Source: Hypsibius dujardini
Lineage: Eukaryota; Tardigrada; Eutardigrada; Parachela; Hypsibiidae
Length of the DNA: 40,377 bases
Reading direction: 5' to 3'
Assembly (NCBI GenBank): GCA_001579985.1
Contig: LRSR01000801.1
Coordinates: 1 to 40,377 of the forward strand
Shown: positions 30,865-40,377 of the stretch, one piece after another
Numbering within the stretch: the stretch's first letter is position 1
Layout: every line of letters starts with the position of its first letter
Program-made: the position numbers and the translations under genes
Notes under the pieces: model-generated
The model's input: only the letters and a program-made list of their open reading frames with translations
What the model was told of the DNA's origin: nothing
Databases searched by the model: none

Positions 30865-31337
30865 GTACACACTTGCTTTTAATGTCTACGTGCCCGAGTT
30901 AAAGCCACCCTTTAAACTTTAGCCAAGCAAAATAGGGGTCCGAGTTCGAGCCGATTTCAGCCAACGCGAGCAGCTGTTTTCGATCGATCAATTGATTGAG
31001 CAAATTTATCTTTTGGCGATCAAGCGTCCTTGAGTGATTTCTTGAGTGTTTTTCGATGCCTAAAATGCCCCAGCATAATAAGGAACGACTTGTAACGCCG
31101 ACCAAAGTTAGATTTTGTGTATTAATTTTTTTCTTCTGATTTGACTCCGTTCTGTTCTCCGATGGTTGGGGGAGTTTCAATCAATAATCAATCGTTGAAA
31201 AGCAGCAGCACGCGGTAGCTAAAATTTTTCGAATTCTCAAAAATGGCTCGAATTCGGACCCCCCCCTATTTTGCTGGGCCATAGCTTAAAGGTTGGCTTT
31301 TACTTGGGCAAATAGGAATTAAAAGCAAGTGTGTAAT
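30865..31337. mobile_element. Family E TIR element, larger copy
   Basis: Ends ACACTTGCTTTTAATG and CATTAAAAGCAAGTGT-type are inverted, followed inward by CGAGTTAAAGCCACCCTTTAA and its counterpart GGTTGGCTTTTACTTGGGC. The interior shares several 15-20 bp blocks with 13436-13822. Confidence 0.8.
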
Positions 31338-31547
31338 GTAATAGTCGCGTATTCGTCGAGATCTCCTGCAGGTCCGTATCGTCATTTCGATTCGCCCGGA
31401 GAGCTTTTCATCATTTGAGGTCACAGGATTATAATCAGGGAGAGTATAAACGGCAAAAATGAGCAGACGGTGATAATTTTAATTAACATTCTTTTTAGTC
31501 ATGGGATTAAGAAGTACATGGTCGATGACAGAAAAACTCGATTTCCC

Positions 31548-31690
31548 GATCATTTGGGGCACTCATTATTCAGGTGCCGCAAGAATACATTGAAAAAAAA
31601 TGAAGTAGATTTTAAAGAGGACCATGAAAAAGCAAATTATTTCCAAATGATTCTGAATTCCGCGCTTGAATAATGCCCCAAGTAAGATCA
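31548..31690. mobile_element. Small TIR element related to the 38.4-39.4 kb foldback
   Basis: TTTGGGGCACTCATTATTCA at the left faces CTTGAATAATGCCCCAAG at the right. The right part, GATTCTGAATTCCGCGCTTG, matches GATTCTGAATTCGACACTTG at 39377. Confidence 0.65.
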
Positions 31691-31734
31691 AATCAGGTCT
31701 GACCAGGGAAAAAGAAGACGATAAATAATCCTAA

Positions 31735-31737
<3 letters not shown>

Positions 31738-31793
<56 letters not shown>

Positions 31794-31794
31794 G
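31738..31794. repeat. (ACAG)n microsatellite
   Basis: About fourteen uninterrupted ACAG units. Confidence 0.97.
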
Positions 31795-31799
31795 TTAGA

Positions 31800-32395
31800 C
31801 AGTCAAAGACAACATCTACTCTATCTGCAGAGCTTCCAAAGCAGCTGCTTGGTATCGGATCAATTTTCCTGCTGCGAGGTACTTTGCGTGATCTCTCGTA
31901 CGAGCCGTTGGAAAGGTGTCTCTGGAATTAAATTAGATGTATGGCTCTACAATTGCACGCAGATCACACTTTTAAGCACCTTTAGGCAAATTGCCAACAA
32001 CCAAATTTGCCCGGTTGCCCTTTCCCACAATTTTCTTCCCACCTACAGACGGTGAATTCCCCTCATGACTATTATACTGGGCTGACGTCTCCGCTTCGCC
32101 ACTCCATTACGGCCAGCACTATTACCCACCGCCTGGGCTACCCGCCTGCTCACTCCCGGCTGGGCTTGCTTGAAGCTATTTGGCACAGCCAGTTCCGCCT
32201 TCCTAGAAATGTTCACCAGGATGGTTGATGATGACGTCGACGATCCCGACGCTCCCGAAACCGACCCTTTAGAGCTGATGACCTCATATTCCGGAGAAGT
32301 GACTCGGATACTTCGGCTGTCTTGTCATTGGCGCAGCTCCTCCGGCGTGGACAGTTTTCCGGGCGGTTGGCTTGCTGGCTAAACCGTAGCAGGAT
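31800..32395. other. Unassigned region with weak plus-strand ORFs
   Basis: Overlapping plus-strand ORFs at 32007-32228 and 32170-32382; the latter has a run MVDDDVDDPDAPETDPLELM that looks protein-like. GC content is higher than the flanks. I cannot identify start, splice sites or family, so no gene is called. Confidence 0.25.
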
Positions 32396-32399
32396 TTGA

Positions 32400-32890
32400 A
32401 CGCGATTTAGTTTTTAAGGATAGCAAACTGAACTAAACTATAAACTAAACTTAAATTTTATTGACTAATTTTCCGGCTTAGCCGGAAAATTAACTTTAGA
32501 AATGTTTAGTTACCTAACAGAGCTAAACTAAAAGTTGTAGTTATTAAGCCTTCAAAAAGAAAAAAGAATAAATACTAAAACTAGATTCAAACTTTTAGTC
32601 ATTAAAAAACTGAGCTATGTATGTTTAGTGATTACTTGTTCGGATTTAATGTTTTAGATTGGCAACCTAACAAAACTGAATGAACTGTTTTAGCTTCTAA
32701 ACATTCAAGTGGAAGAACTTTAAAAAAAATTAAGTTAGTCATTAGATCTCGATTAAAAACATTGAAATTGATTCCTTAGTTACTAAATTGAAAAAGAAAT
32801 TGAACTACAATTTTTTAGTGACGAAAGTTAGTTAGTTAGTCATGTTTTGTTGAATACAAAAATAATTATTTGACTAATTTAATTTTTGCA
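32400..32890. repeat. AT-rich ACTAAACTAA repeat region with a hairpin
   Basis: Many TAGTTAGT and ACTAAACTAAA units. A perfect dyad, TAATTTTCCGGC-TTA-GCCGGAAAATTA, lies at about 32464-32490. No coding signal. Confidence 0.6.
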
Positions 32891-33949
32891 ATCTCTACCT
32901 GTTTTTGTCGCGGCATGATACTGCAAGGGGAGGAGAAGCCGCACTAAATACTAAACAGGCACGCAAAGGAAAAATATCTTCAGCCCCACTGCAGCCAAAT
33001 TGTTTCGCGACAGAAGGGAAAACGAACACACTCTCAATATTTTAAAGAAAACTCCTTCTGTACTCGTAATTCCCCCGAGATTCGTGCATATATATTGACG
33101 TGATGCCAACTGCAGTAATAGTGTGCACACATGGAGAACGTGATAGCCTTATACTGTAGAGTCTGGACCACTTGGTGCCGCTTTTTAATCACCCCCGTAT
33201 ATTATGACTGCACGGTAGCACAGTGTACGCGGGCATAATATACGGGTGGACCTCTGGACTTCTAACAAATCTGTTATCGTTAACCAATTTTAGATTATTT
33301 TCCGAGCATCGTATTACTAGCACCAAAAAAAAGAAAATTGGCTCTTTTAAATATTAACATGCGATTCTGAGTTTCAGCTCTGAGAACCACCCTCGATTAC
33401 TGCATTATAAATTATCTTTCTATTATTTATATAGCGTACATGGACGCAGGACCATTTTAGTTACAAAATAACAACATTAAAAAAAAACATAAAATTACTT
33501 TGATCATTTCATTTAATATGCATGGAAAATCATTTTGCCAAATATTTAATATATTAATTAAGTCCAAAAAGCCCGAAAAGAGGGAGCTTGATTTAATTTA
33601 ATTTAAAAAAAAGAATTTAATTTAATTTAATTTAAAAAAAATAATACTACATGGCATTCTCCGGTTACTCCTTAAACTTCACTTCTATTTCAGTTAACTT
33701 TGTTCCGGTCTGCACAACTTCAGCAAAAGGTGTAACGATTGCATTTCACGACTGAAATGTCGTCTACATATTTCTGCATAAACCTTGACCGATAAATAGC
33801 TTTGACAATCACTCAGCAGTTTCCTGTGGTTCCCATAGTGATGAGAAAATCAGCTGATCTTTTGTAATCGGGCACCTGATCGAACTCCTGTCTTTCATAG
33901 TAGCTACTAAACGTGTTGTACCACGTGATCAACTACTTGAATAAATACA
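32891..33949. other. Intergenic, AT-rich, one hairpin
   Basis: A dyad at about 33190-33246 pairs CACCCCCGTATATTATG with CATAATATACGGGTGG. A TTTAATTTAATTTAA tract lies at about 33593-33640. No gene seen. Confidence 0.45.
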
Positions 33950-34331
33950 GTACGAGGTAGAGGCCGTTAACCAGGCCACTTTTAGAAATCGTAACTTAAT
34001 CAGGCCGGTTTTTTCAACGTTGATTTCCCGGCGCTGCAGTGCTGCCATGCCACGACAGATGGCTTGAAAACATTCAGAAAAATTCTCTGACCCATTTTAG
34101 TTCGTTCCTAAGCCTCACGGTTCGAATTTGAGTCCAAAAAATGGAAGAGAAGAATCTCAATGGAGAAGTGTGCAAGTAGTCCGCTAGAGGCGCCACTTCG
34201 GTTCCATCTCCCTGGATTGACTTCGCAACAACGACTTATGCGCCACCTGTTGGTTGCCGGCCTGGTTAAGTTACGATTTCTGAAAGCGGCCTGGTTAACG
34301 GCCTTTACGGCCTGGTTAACGGCCTCGTACA
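33950..34331. mobile_element. TIR element with one end duplicated
   Basis: Left GAGGCCGTTAACCAGGCC and ATCGTAACTTAA.CAGGCCGG are mirrored by CCGGCCTGGTTAAGTTACGAT and GGCCTGGTTAACGGCC. The GGCCTGGTTAACGGCC block occurs twice at the right end (about 34288 and 34306). The interior has no transposase. Confidence 0.75.
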
Positions 34332-34708
34332 TGTAGATGTTGCGATTACTTGTGCGTCTGTTTGAGCACCTGCAATTACACTTTCATCAAAATGTGAAAA
34401 ACGAAACATTTTCCAATTCGAACGTGCATTCATTCAAATGGTCATCGATGAAATCCCAATTGCTTCGTAATGAAGGACAAGGCTTTTACAACAGCCCCTG
34501 ATCGTTCGTCAAATCATCGGGAATTCCTTCACTTTTTCAGTCGTTTGTTGTTTGGAGTTATTACCACAATTCCATCGTAATTTAATTAATTTAATTAATT
34601 TAATAGCCCTTGCGTCGTGGCTCGTCACGACTACTGCTCTCTTGAGAAACCAATGGGAGTCGTGCACAGCAGAGCCAGCCATTTATTAGCTCTGTGAAGG
34701 CCAGGATC
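34332..34708. other. Upstream region of the kinase gene
   Basis: It holds three TTAATTTAATTAA-type units near 34578-34602, then more GC-balanced leader sequence up to the ATG. No TATA box is evident. Confidence 0.4.
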
Positions 34709-37641
34709 ATGTCCAGCTATCGTGCCTACGAATTCATTAGGGAGCTCGGCAAGGGCTCATACGGTGAGCTATCACGCGTGTAATTGTATGTGATAGGTGC
34801 GATTTCGGTTTCTCTCTGTCAATTAATCCGTCTTCCAGGATCGGTCACGAAAAACAGGCATATATTAACAGGTAACTAACCCAACCAATTAATAGCCATC
34901 TGAATCTATGCTTGTGGATGTGCTCGGGTCTGTGTTTGCGTCTGTCTTCACGTTCGTGTCTGTGTCTGTGTTTGTGTCTGTGTCTGTGTCTGTGTCTGTG
35001 TCTGTGTCTGTGTCTGTGTCTATATCGGTCCTTTTTATCACTCAGACCATTCCATAACTGTTCCGTTCTGTCAGGCGACATTGTGGCAATCAAATGTTTC
35101 ACCACAGAAACCAAGGATTACGCTAGCGTGCAAAAAGGCATTCTGGTTAGTACACCCTGGGCATGTTGCCAAAAAGAAAATCCATTTTAAGTTTGGCCAT
35201 GTACCGTTACCCTTGGCAGATGGAAAGCACGGCCTTGAGAGAGCTTCGTTACGAGAATGTCGTTCGTATGCTCCACGTCTTCGTGGAAAATTTGAGGTTC
35301 TACTTGGTGTTCGAGTACATGGACAAGACCCTGCTGGACGTGATTCAAGAAGCCCCGAAAAAACTGCTTGGCTGCGGCCCTCGGACCAGATCGTTTTGTT
35401 TTCAGCTGCTTAGGGCGTTGGCTTTCATCCATTCCAAAAACGTAAGAAGTTCAAATGGAAAAATCCCACGAACATTCATCCACATTTTGGACCTTAGCGT
35501 GTGGATTCAATCAAGCTTTTATTTTCAGTTTGTCCACCGCGACGTTAAACCGGAGAACATTCTCATCGGGAGTAGCAACGTACTGAAGCTGGCCGATTTC
35601 GGGTTTGCAATTAAGAACTCTCACGCAGGCCAACGATACTCCACATACATTGCGACGCGGTGGTATCGCGCCCCGGAGCTTCTCACCGGGGACTACTACT
35701 ATGGACGGTATAATGTACTGTTCCCATGATTTCTAGCTTTTCTAATCTGCAAATTCAGACCACACTTTTTTCAGGGGAGTCGATGTCTGGGCAGCTGGCG
35801 CTGTGATGGTGGAGATGATCTTGGGTCAACCATTAGCGGCAGGAGCAAGTACGGTACTGGCATAAACTCAGACATGCAGACACAGACACAGACACAGACA
35901 CAGACACAGACACAGACACAGACACAGACACAGACACAGACACAGACACAGACACAGACACCGTACACATTTCAACAAGGCAAACTGATTTCAGACGATG
36001 CAGAACAAATTGTCAAGACAATTGAACTCGTCGGCGACTTCCCTCCTCACATGCTCAGCCGCACCCGTCGCAAAGACCTCCCGACTGCCGTCAAAAATCC
36101 GATCCCTCTTTTTGCTGGACTGGACACCCTGCTCACCGGTCAGCCTGACCTCTACGTCAGCCTCATCAAATTCTGCCTCGTTCCAGACCCACAAAAGCGA
36201 CCCGGTGCTGACGCACTCCTTCTTCACTCCTTATTCAACCACAGCGACCAGTACTATCCGTCGGACACCATCACGGAGATTCGCCAGAATCTCGTCATGT
36301 GCAGTCGCAATACCGCCGTTCGCTTCCAGTCTTTCTTACGCAATCGGGATCTTTATAAAAAAGCCGCCCGCGAAATGCTGCAAAACCCCAACGCGCCTAT
36401 TTCGACGGCTAGTATGAGTCGGTTCCGGCAAATGGGAATGGATGAACATGTGCTACGACAGATGGCGGAGATGATCAGTATTGAGCGGAGATTTCCTCCT
36501 GATTTTTTAACTCAGAGTCCCGAGCTCTACGGGACCGAAGGTCAAAGTAAATGATTGTTAGCTAAATTTAGCTAAATTTTAGTATTTTCGTTCGTATTCT
36601 TATTTATTTCAAAATCATTATTATATATATAATATTATTTAAATTAATATAAACCGCATTTAATTTAGTTGGAAAAACTGCATTATTTAATTTAACTTTA
36701 ATTTAATTTATTTTAGTTCGGACTCGTTTGATTTGATTTTATTAGAAAGGTTTATTTAATTAAAATTTAATTTAGTCTAATTGACTGGAAATAGTTTGCA
36801 TTTTTTCTCTCTTTAATTTGCTTTATAATTTACATTCCAGGATTGTTCCCAAACGGGATTGGGAAAAATGTTCTCGTGATGTTTCTCTTCCGGGAATTTC
36901 AAGAGCAAAATAGTTTATATACTCAAAATTAATCCATTTTAATTACGTTTGTCTCTGCAAGCTTAAATATTGCCACACGTTTTCAATAAATCGTTATATA
37001 CACCCAATAAATGAAAGCTCGAAATACAAATGAAACAAAGTCAAATGAAGAATCAGAAAAATACAAAAAGAAGATCTATAAGATCACAAAAAATCAACGA
37101 AGCGAAAATCAAATTAGGCGTAATATAATTTACTTTGCATTGTTCGATTTTATTTATCTAATTTAATTAGAAGCGTGCTGCTTTGCTACGACTCCTTTAA
37201 TGCTTGAAATTTTAATTTTAATTAATTTTAATTTTAATTTTAATTTTAATTTTAATTTTAATTTTAATTTTAATTTTAATTTTAATTTTAATTTTAACCT
37301 ATTTAGGTCAAAGGGACAGAGCTCAGCAGCAACATCAACCGAGGCTGGTGGAGAAGTACAACTTGACAGGGCAGTCCAAGCCGGGCGTCTACTTCCAGTC
37401 GGCGGGATCCAAGTCAAACGTTTTGAAGCGGGAGCAACCGGTGCAGGGGCAGGGTTCGACGGTGCTGTGGCGGCGATCCGAAGCGAATATGGCCAACAGT
37501 CCGATGATCCAACCGAGCAACCCGTGGAGTAATTTCAGTGTCGGGAAGACCTTCCCATCGGCGTCGGTGAAGGCGGTTCCATTGACGACAAATCAGTCGG
37601 TGACTACGCAGCACTTAACACAGAGAGAAGGAGGCCGGTGA
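34709..37641 (+). CDS. CDKL-like serine/threonine kinase (CMGC group), 8 exons, 504 aa
   Basis: Exons: 34709-34763, 34839-34871 (33-nt microexon), 35075-35145, 35220-35441, 35529-35707, 35775-35848, 35995-36540, 37307-37641; frames join throughout. The kinase domain starts at residue about 5: glycine loop GKGSYGSV (its last residues come from the microexon), VAIK (ATP lysine), HRDVKPEN (catalytic loop), DFG, ATRWYRAPELL (P+1 loop) and VDVWAAGAVMVEM. TRWYRAPELL and the FGFA after DFG fit CDKL or related CMGC kinases, several of which act in cilia or neurons; that role is inferred. The sequence between the domain and the C terminus is less conserved. The last exon encodes a Gln/Ser-rich tail; if the last intron is retained, the protein ends EGQSK at 36554. 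No TxY motif is obvious in the activation segment (STYIATRW). Confidence 0.88.
34956..35022 (+). repeat. (TGTGTC)n microsatellite in kinase intron 2
   Basis: About ten GTGTCT units in the intron 34872-35074. They are the reverse complement of the hexamer tract at 35876-35962 in the same pre-mRNA. Confidence 0.95.
35876..35962 (+). repeat. (CAGACA)n microsatellite in kinase intron 6
   Basis: About fourteen near-perfect ACAGAC units within the 146-bp intron 35849-35994. An ORF reading MQTQTQ through it is in a different frame from the upstream exon's continuation, so it is not coding evidence. Confidence 0.95.
36541..37306 (+). other. Last kinase intron, flanked by a 9-bp direct repeat
   Basis: AGGTCAAAG occurs at 36539-36547 and 37305-37313, so two splice placements (GAAG|GTCAAAG with TTTAG|GTC, or CAAA|GTAAAT with AAAG|GG) give the same mRNA. 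The intron is AT-rich. AATAAA signals near 36986 and 37007 could serve a transcript that retains the first stop at 36554. Confidence 0.75.
37205..37297. repeat. (TTTTAA)n microsatellite
   Basis: About fifteen TTTTAA units near the acceptor of the last kinase intron. The Phe/Asn and Lys/Leu repeat ORFs here are artefacts. Confidence 0.95.
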
Positions 37642-38447
37642 AGGGGCGGGGGAGGGGGAAATACGCGGAGCAAGGTACAGGCAGAGTCCAGGATGATCAT
37701 TTTATAAGAGGACCGCAACGACAGCAGCAGCAGATTGGTCAAAAGGGAAATGCTGATGCGTTCTAAGCGTGACACGGTTGAATTTAATATTGGTCGAAGT
37801 TGCGGTTTTCCCTTTACGGTTGGAGTTGAAATAACGTGCACCTTTATAATGTGCCTACAGGCACACATGGAAACGTGCGCTCAACCCTGACAATACGGGA
37901 TTGGGTTGGATTGGTTGTCTGTGAATATAGTGAACCAAATGTCTAAATACGCTGGTATGCGAATAATCGGGATACGATTATTGCCGCTTGAAACGATTTG
38001 CCTATAATGGCAATTTGGTCGAAATGTCGTACGTCTGACAAGGACCTTGGTAGCTTTTGGATTTCCCGTATTCTAGCCCAATTACATCGGTGCTTATAGC
38101 TCCACCCCCTCCCCCCTGATGTCGTAAAAAAATGTCCTTCATAATACTCGATTTAAAGTTAATTTTATGATAGGAAGAGGTAAATGTACTTTCCTTTTAT
38201 TTCACATTGATTCCGATTAAGATTCAGGCTGATTGGTGTGTGGGAATCCGTTCCGACCCCTCGTGAGTGCGAAGTGTACCCGGATGCGAATTCAGAGGTA
38301 CGCTAGCTCGGTGTACGAGTTGTCTGGATGCGATATGTCGGGGCGCCTCATGGTACGTGAAACGTACCGTGTATATCCTGGTATAAAATGTATGAAAGAC
38401 AAATCCCTGGCTAAAAGTGTAACTGTGATACTGAATTGCGTTTCATA
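37642..38447. other. Intergenic with solo foldback end
   Basis: 38224-38265 matches the outer end of the 5128-6166 foldback element. CAGCAGCAGCAG lies near 37721. No gene seen. Confidence 0.45.
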
Positions 38448-39415
38448 CTAGGGGAGTTATTCAAGTGCTGAATTCAGAATCACTTGAACATCTTTTTTTT
38501 ATTAAGACCTATTTAAATGATGAATATAAAAAAGTATTTCACCGCCATAAATAAGCGAACTTATTTTTGGTGAAATGTCAAAGTTGGAAACGGTGCCACT
38601 GCATTGACAGCTGGGTGTGGGTGCAATTGATTGACTGTTTGATCTGAAGCCGTCTGCTTTACCTTTTGATTGATTGTGATTGACTGGCCTTGATCAACCT
38701 TAGAACTTGATTGAGTGTTTGATTTTGACTGGAACGAAGAGTTACTCTTGAACAGCAGAAATCGTTTCGTTGGCTGCGCTGCTGATTGATTGCTCAGTTA
38801 TAAACATTCATCTTGTGTCGCTTTTTCCACCATTTAATTTATTCTGTTTTTTTCAACAAATATGTCAGGCATCAATCCATTGAATGTTCTCAATTTATTT
38901 ATTCCCGAATACTCCGCTTCTTACGCGTTTTTTTTTATTTTCTTTCAACATTTCGTTCGTAGGTTTTATTAAAAGCAGCTTGCGGTGTAGCAACAGGAAA
39001 TTCACCGAAAACCAGGAGCTGCTTCTTTCCAGTGAATCCAGACAAGAATGTTCTTGCAGAAGCTGATTTTGACTGCGAACTGGAGGGAGAAAACTGCTTC
39101 AAACGTCATTAAACAAGAGTCAGGAGCTCTTCGTTCCAGTCACAATCAATCAATCAAGTCCTAAGCTCGAACAAGGCCAGTCAAGCAACAATCAATCAAA
39201 AGGGGAAAGCAAGTGTCCTAAGATCAAGCAATCAACTGATTGCACCCAGCGGTAAATACAGTGGTACCGTTTCCAACTTTGAAATTTCACCAAAAATAAA
39301 TTCGAGCATCTATGGCGGTGAAATAATTTTTTTAATTCATCACCGAAATAGGTCTTAATAAAAAACCCGCCCAAGTGATTCTGAATTCGACACTTGAATA
39401 ACTTCCCCAAGTTAG
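38448..39415. mobile_element. Foldback element of about 0.97 kb with long inverted arms
   Basis: The left arm (38448 to about 38760) and right arm (about 39100-39415) are diverged complements: GTTATTCAAGTG.TGAATTCAGAATCACTTG, TATTTCACCGCCATA, TTTGGTGAAAT.TCAAAGTTGGAAACGGT and TGATTGATTG runs. The centre encodes nothing recognisable. Confidence 0.8.
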
Positions 39416-39613
39416 ACTAGAGTGCCGCGTTACACTTTTGGCAACTGTTGCTCGCCTCGTCGCTTTTTTCTATGATACGTCACACATCGTCAGATGGATG
39501 AAGAGGGATTTACGCAAATGGTTCCTATACTTACCCATCTTGTTTTCTTCGCCGCCTCTCAGCCACAACCGCAATCAATTTTCAGCTCTACGGATGTCTT
39601 ACACAGGGCAGAC

Positions 39614-39637
39614 GGGAGAGAGAGAGAGAGAGAGAGA
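39614..39637. repeat. (GA)n tract upstream of the small membrane-protein gene
   Basis: About ten GA units, then CGCGCGCGAGAAAGAGAGAGA. A purine-rich tract about 220 bp before the ATG could be part of a promoter (GAGA-like), but this is speculative. Confidence 0.6.
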
Positions 39638-39859
39638 TACAGTGTGGCGGTTCGCGCGCGCGAGAAAGAGAGAGAAGTGAGAAGAAGGAGAACGGAAGTC
39701 GAGCGAGCTTGTTTGTTTGCTCATCCGATCGCTTTCTCTTCAATATTTTATCGCCAGCCCTTTCCTCATACACACTGCTCCTCCTTTATATACAAAAATT
39801 AACCCCTTTATCACACAATCACACACACATTGGTATAGTGAATTTGTGTTGTTATTAAT

Positions 39860-40375
39860 ATGGCGGATAAGGCATTGGTCAATGGCGCCACGACCGCGGA
39901 GAAGCCGGGAGGTGAGGCAGCAAGTGAAGGACATTCCAAGGGTGATGCAAATCCGCAGGCTGATGCGAAATCACAACCGGAAACGGTCGTGAAGGATGAT
40001 GCAAAGGTAAACTGTAAACCTGTAATATAATCCTTTTTAACGAGACGTTTTACAAATAAACAACTGCAGAGGTAGCACGATATATTCGACCTTCTCAAAA
40101 TGACTAATTCGCTTAAAAATGTTCTTTGCAAAATAATTACGGCTCCTTGTGTCCGCACAATTCGTATTGCAAATTGCTTTAAATCAAGAAGTCATATTAT
40201 TGGAGGATTTTTAGTCATTTTATTTGTCTTTTATATGAACCAAACTTGAATTTCCTATTGACAGTACAAGGCTTTAGGACCATTTTTAACTCTGCTTGGC
40301 TTGGGCATAATTGTTCAGTTATGCCATGAATCATTCGAGTACTATACAAGGGACAAAATTATATTTTTAATTTAG
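39860..40375 (+). CDS. Small putative single-pass membrane protein (85 aa, two exons)
   Basis: Exon 1 is 39860-40006, starting MADKALVNGATTAEKPGGEA and ending DDAK with donor AAG|GTAAAC. After an intron with acceptor TTGACAG, exon 2 (40265-40375) reads YKALGPFLTLLGLGIIVQLC, then HESFEYYTRDKIIFLI and a TAG. The joined protein has a hydrophilic, Ala/Lys/Glu-rich N half and one hydrophobic segment (about residues 53-68). I do not recognise the family. The exon 1 call is solid from composition and donor; the second exon is less certain, because other acceptors may lie beyond the window. Confidence 0.5.
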
Positions 40376-40377
40376 CA

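Noticed and set aside
31738-31794. Regular direct repeats as a CRISPR-like array
   Set aside because: It is a simple (ACAG)n microsatellite with no spacers, in a eukaryotic window.
34110-34130. GGTTCGAATTTGAGTCC as a possible tRNA T-loop
   Set aside because: It is internal to a TIR element and no tRNA cloverleaf surrounds it.
35081-35432. ORFs in other frames over kinase exons 3 and 4
   Set aside because: Shadows of the real kinase frame, which has the catalytic motifs and matching splice sites.
35874-35994. In-frame Met-Gln-Thr repeat ahead of kinase exon 7
   Set aside because: It lies in a 146-bp intron, the upstream exon continues in another frame, and spliced junctions give the conserved kinase sequence.
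37163-37417. Lys/Leu and Phe/Asn repeat ORFs
   Set aside because: Products of the (TTTTAA)n tract in the last kinase intron.

Overview
This is a eukaryotic, almost certainly metazoan, nuclear window. Genes are split by GT-AG introns that rejoin reading frames exactly. They encode animal-type families: an M13 zinc metalloprotease, class A 7TM receptors, a CDKL-type kinase and secreted PAN/apple-like proteins. Gene density is low, and much of the non-coding DNA is short inverted-repeat (MITE or foldback) elements, Tc1/mariner-like traces and microsatellites. The species cannot be fixed from sequence alone; an aquatic invertebrate is a reasonable guess and no more.

Layout. (1) 1-4185, minus: a J-domain protein in at least three exons, running off the left edge with a Gly-rich tail. 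(2) 4.2-7.7 kb: no gene; a 1-kb foldback element and a minisatellite. (3) 7754-14214, minus: a complete 12-exon neprilysin-like M13 peptidase (777 aa) with several introns occupied by MITEs. (4) 14.9-15.5 kb: CA/TG-rich microsatellite and a MITE. (5) 16.3-17.8 kb, plus: a divergent 7TM receptor interrupted by a long hairpin and a frame change. (6) 18.3-20.9 kb: a PAN-like secreted protein gene (plus) and a truncated inverted copy (minus). (7) 21.2-22.5 kb: a decayed packaging-ATPase-like gene of Maverick/Polinton or adintovirus type, with a small membrane-protein ORF beside it. (8) 24.6-27.7 kb, minus: a three-exon 335-aa 7TM receptor. (9) 28-34.5 kb: mobile-element debris, including a DNA-binding HTH ORF inside a tandem duplication. 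(10) 34709-37641, plus: a complete 8-exon CDKL-like kinase. (11) 38.4-39.4 kb: a foldback element. (12) 39860-40375, plus: a small putative membrane protein.

The most interesting signal is intron birth from inverted-repeat elements. The intron at 115-410 is one TIR element flanked by a 4-bp duplication (AGGT on the gene strand) whose two copies supply the GT donor and the AG acceptor, which is the expected structure of an introner. Two neprilysin introns have donors formed at the TA-flanked ends of mariner-like MITEs. The kinase gene also carries complementary hexamer microsatellites in two introns and a last intron flanked by a 9-bp direct repeat. No operon-like organisation or cooperation between neighbouring genes is evident.
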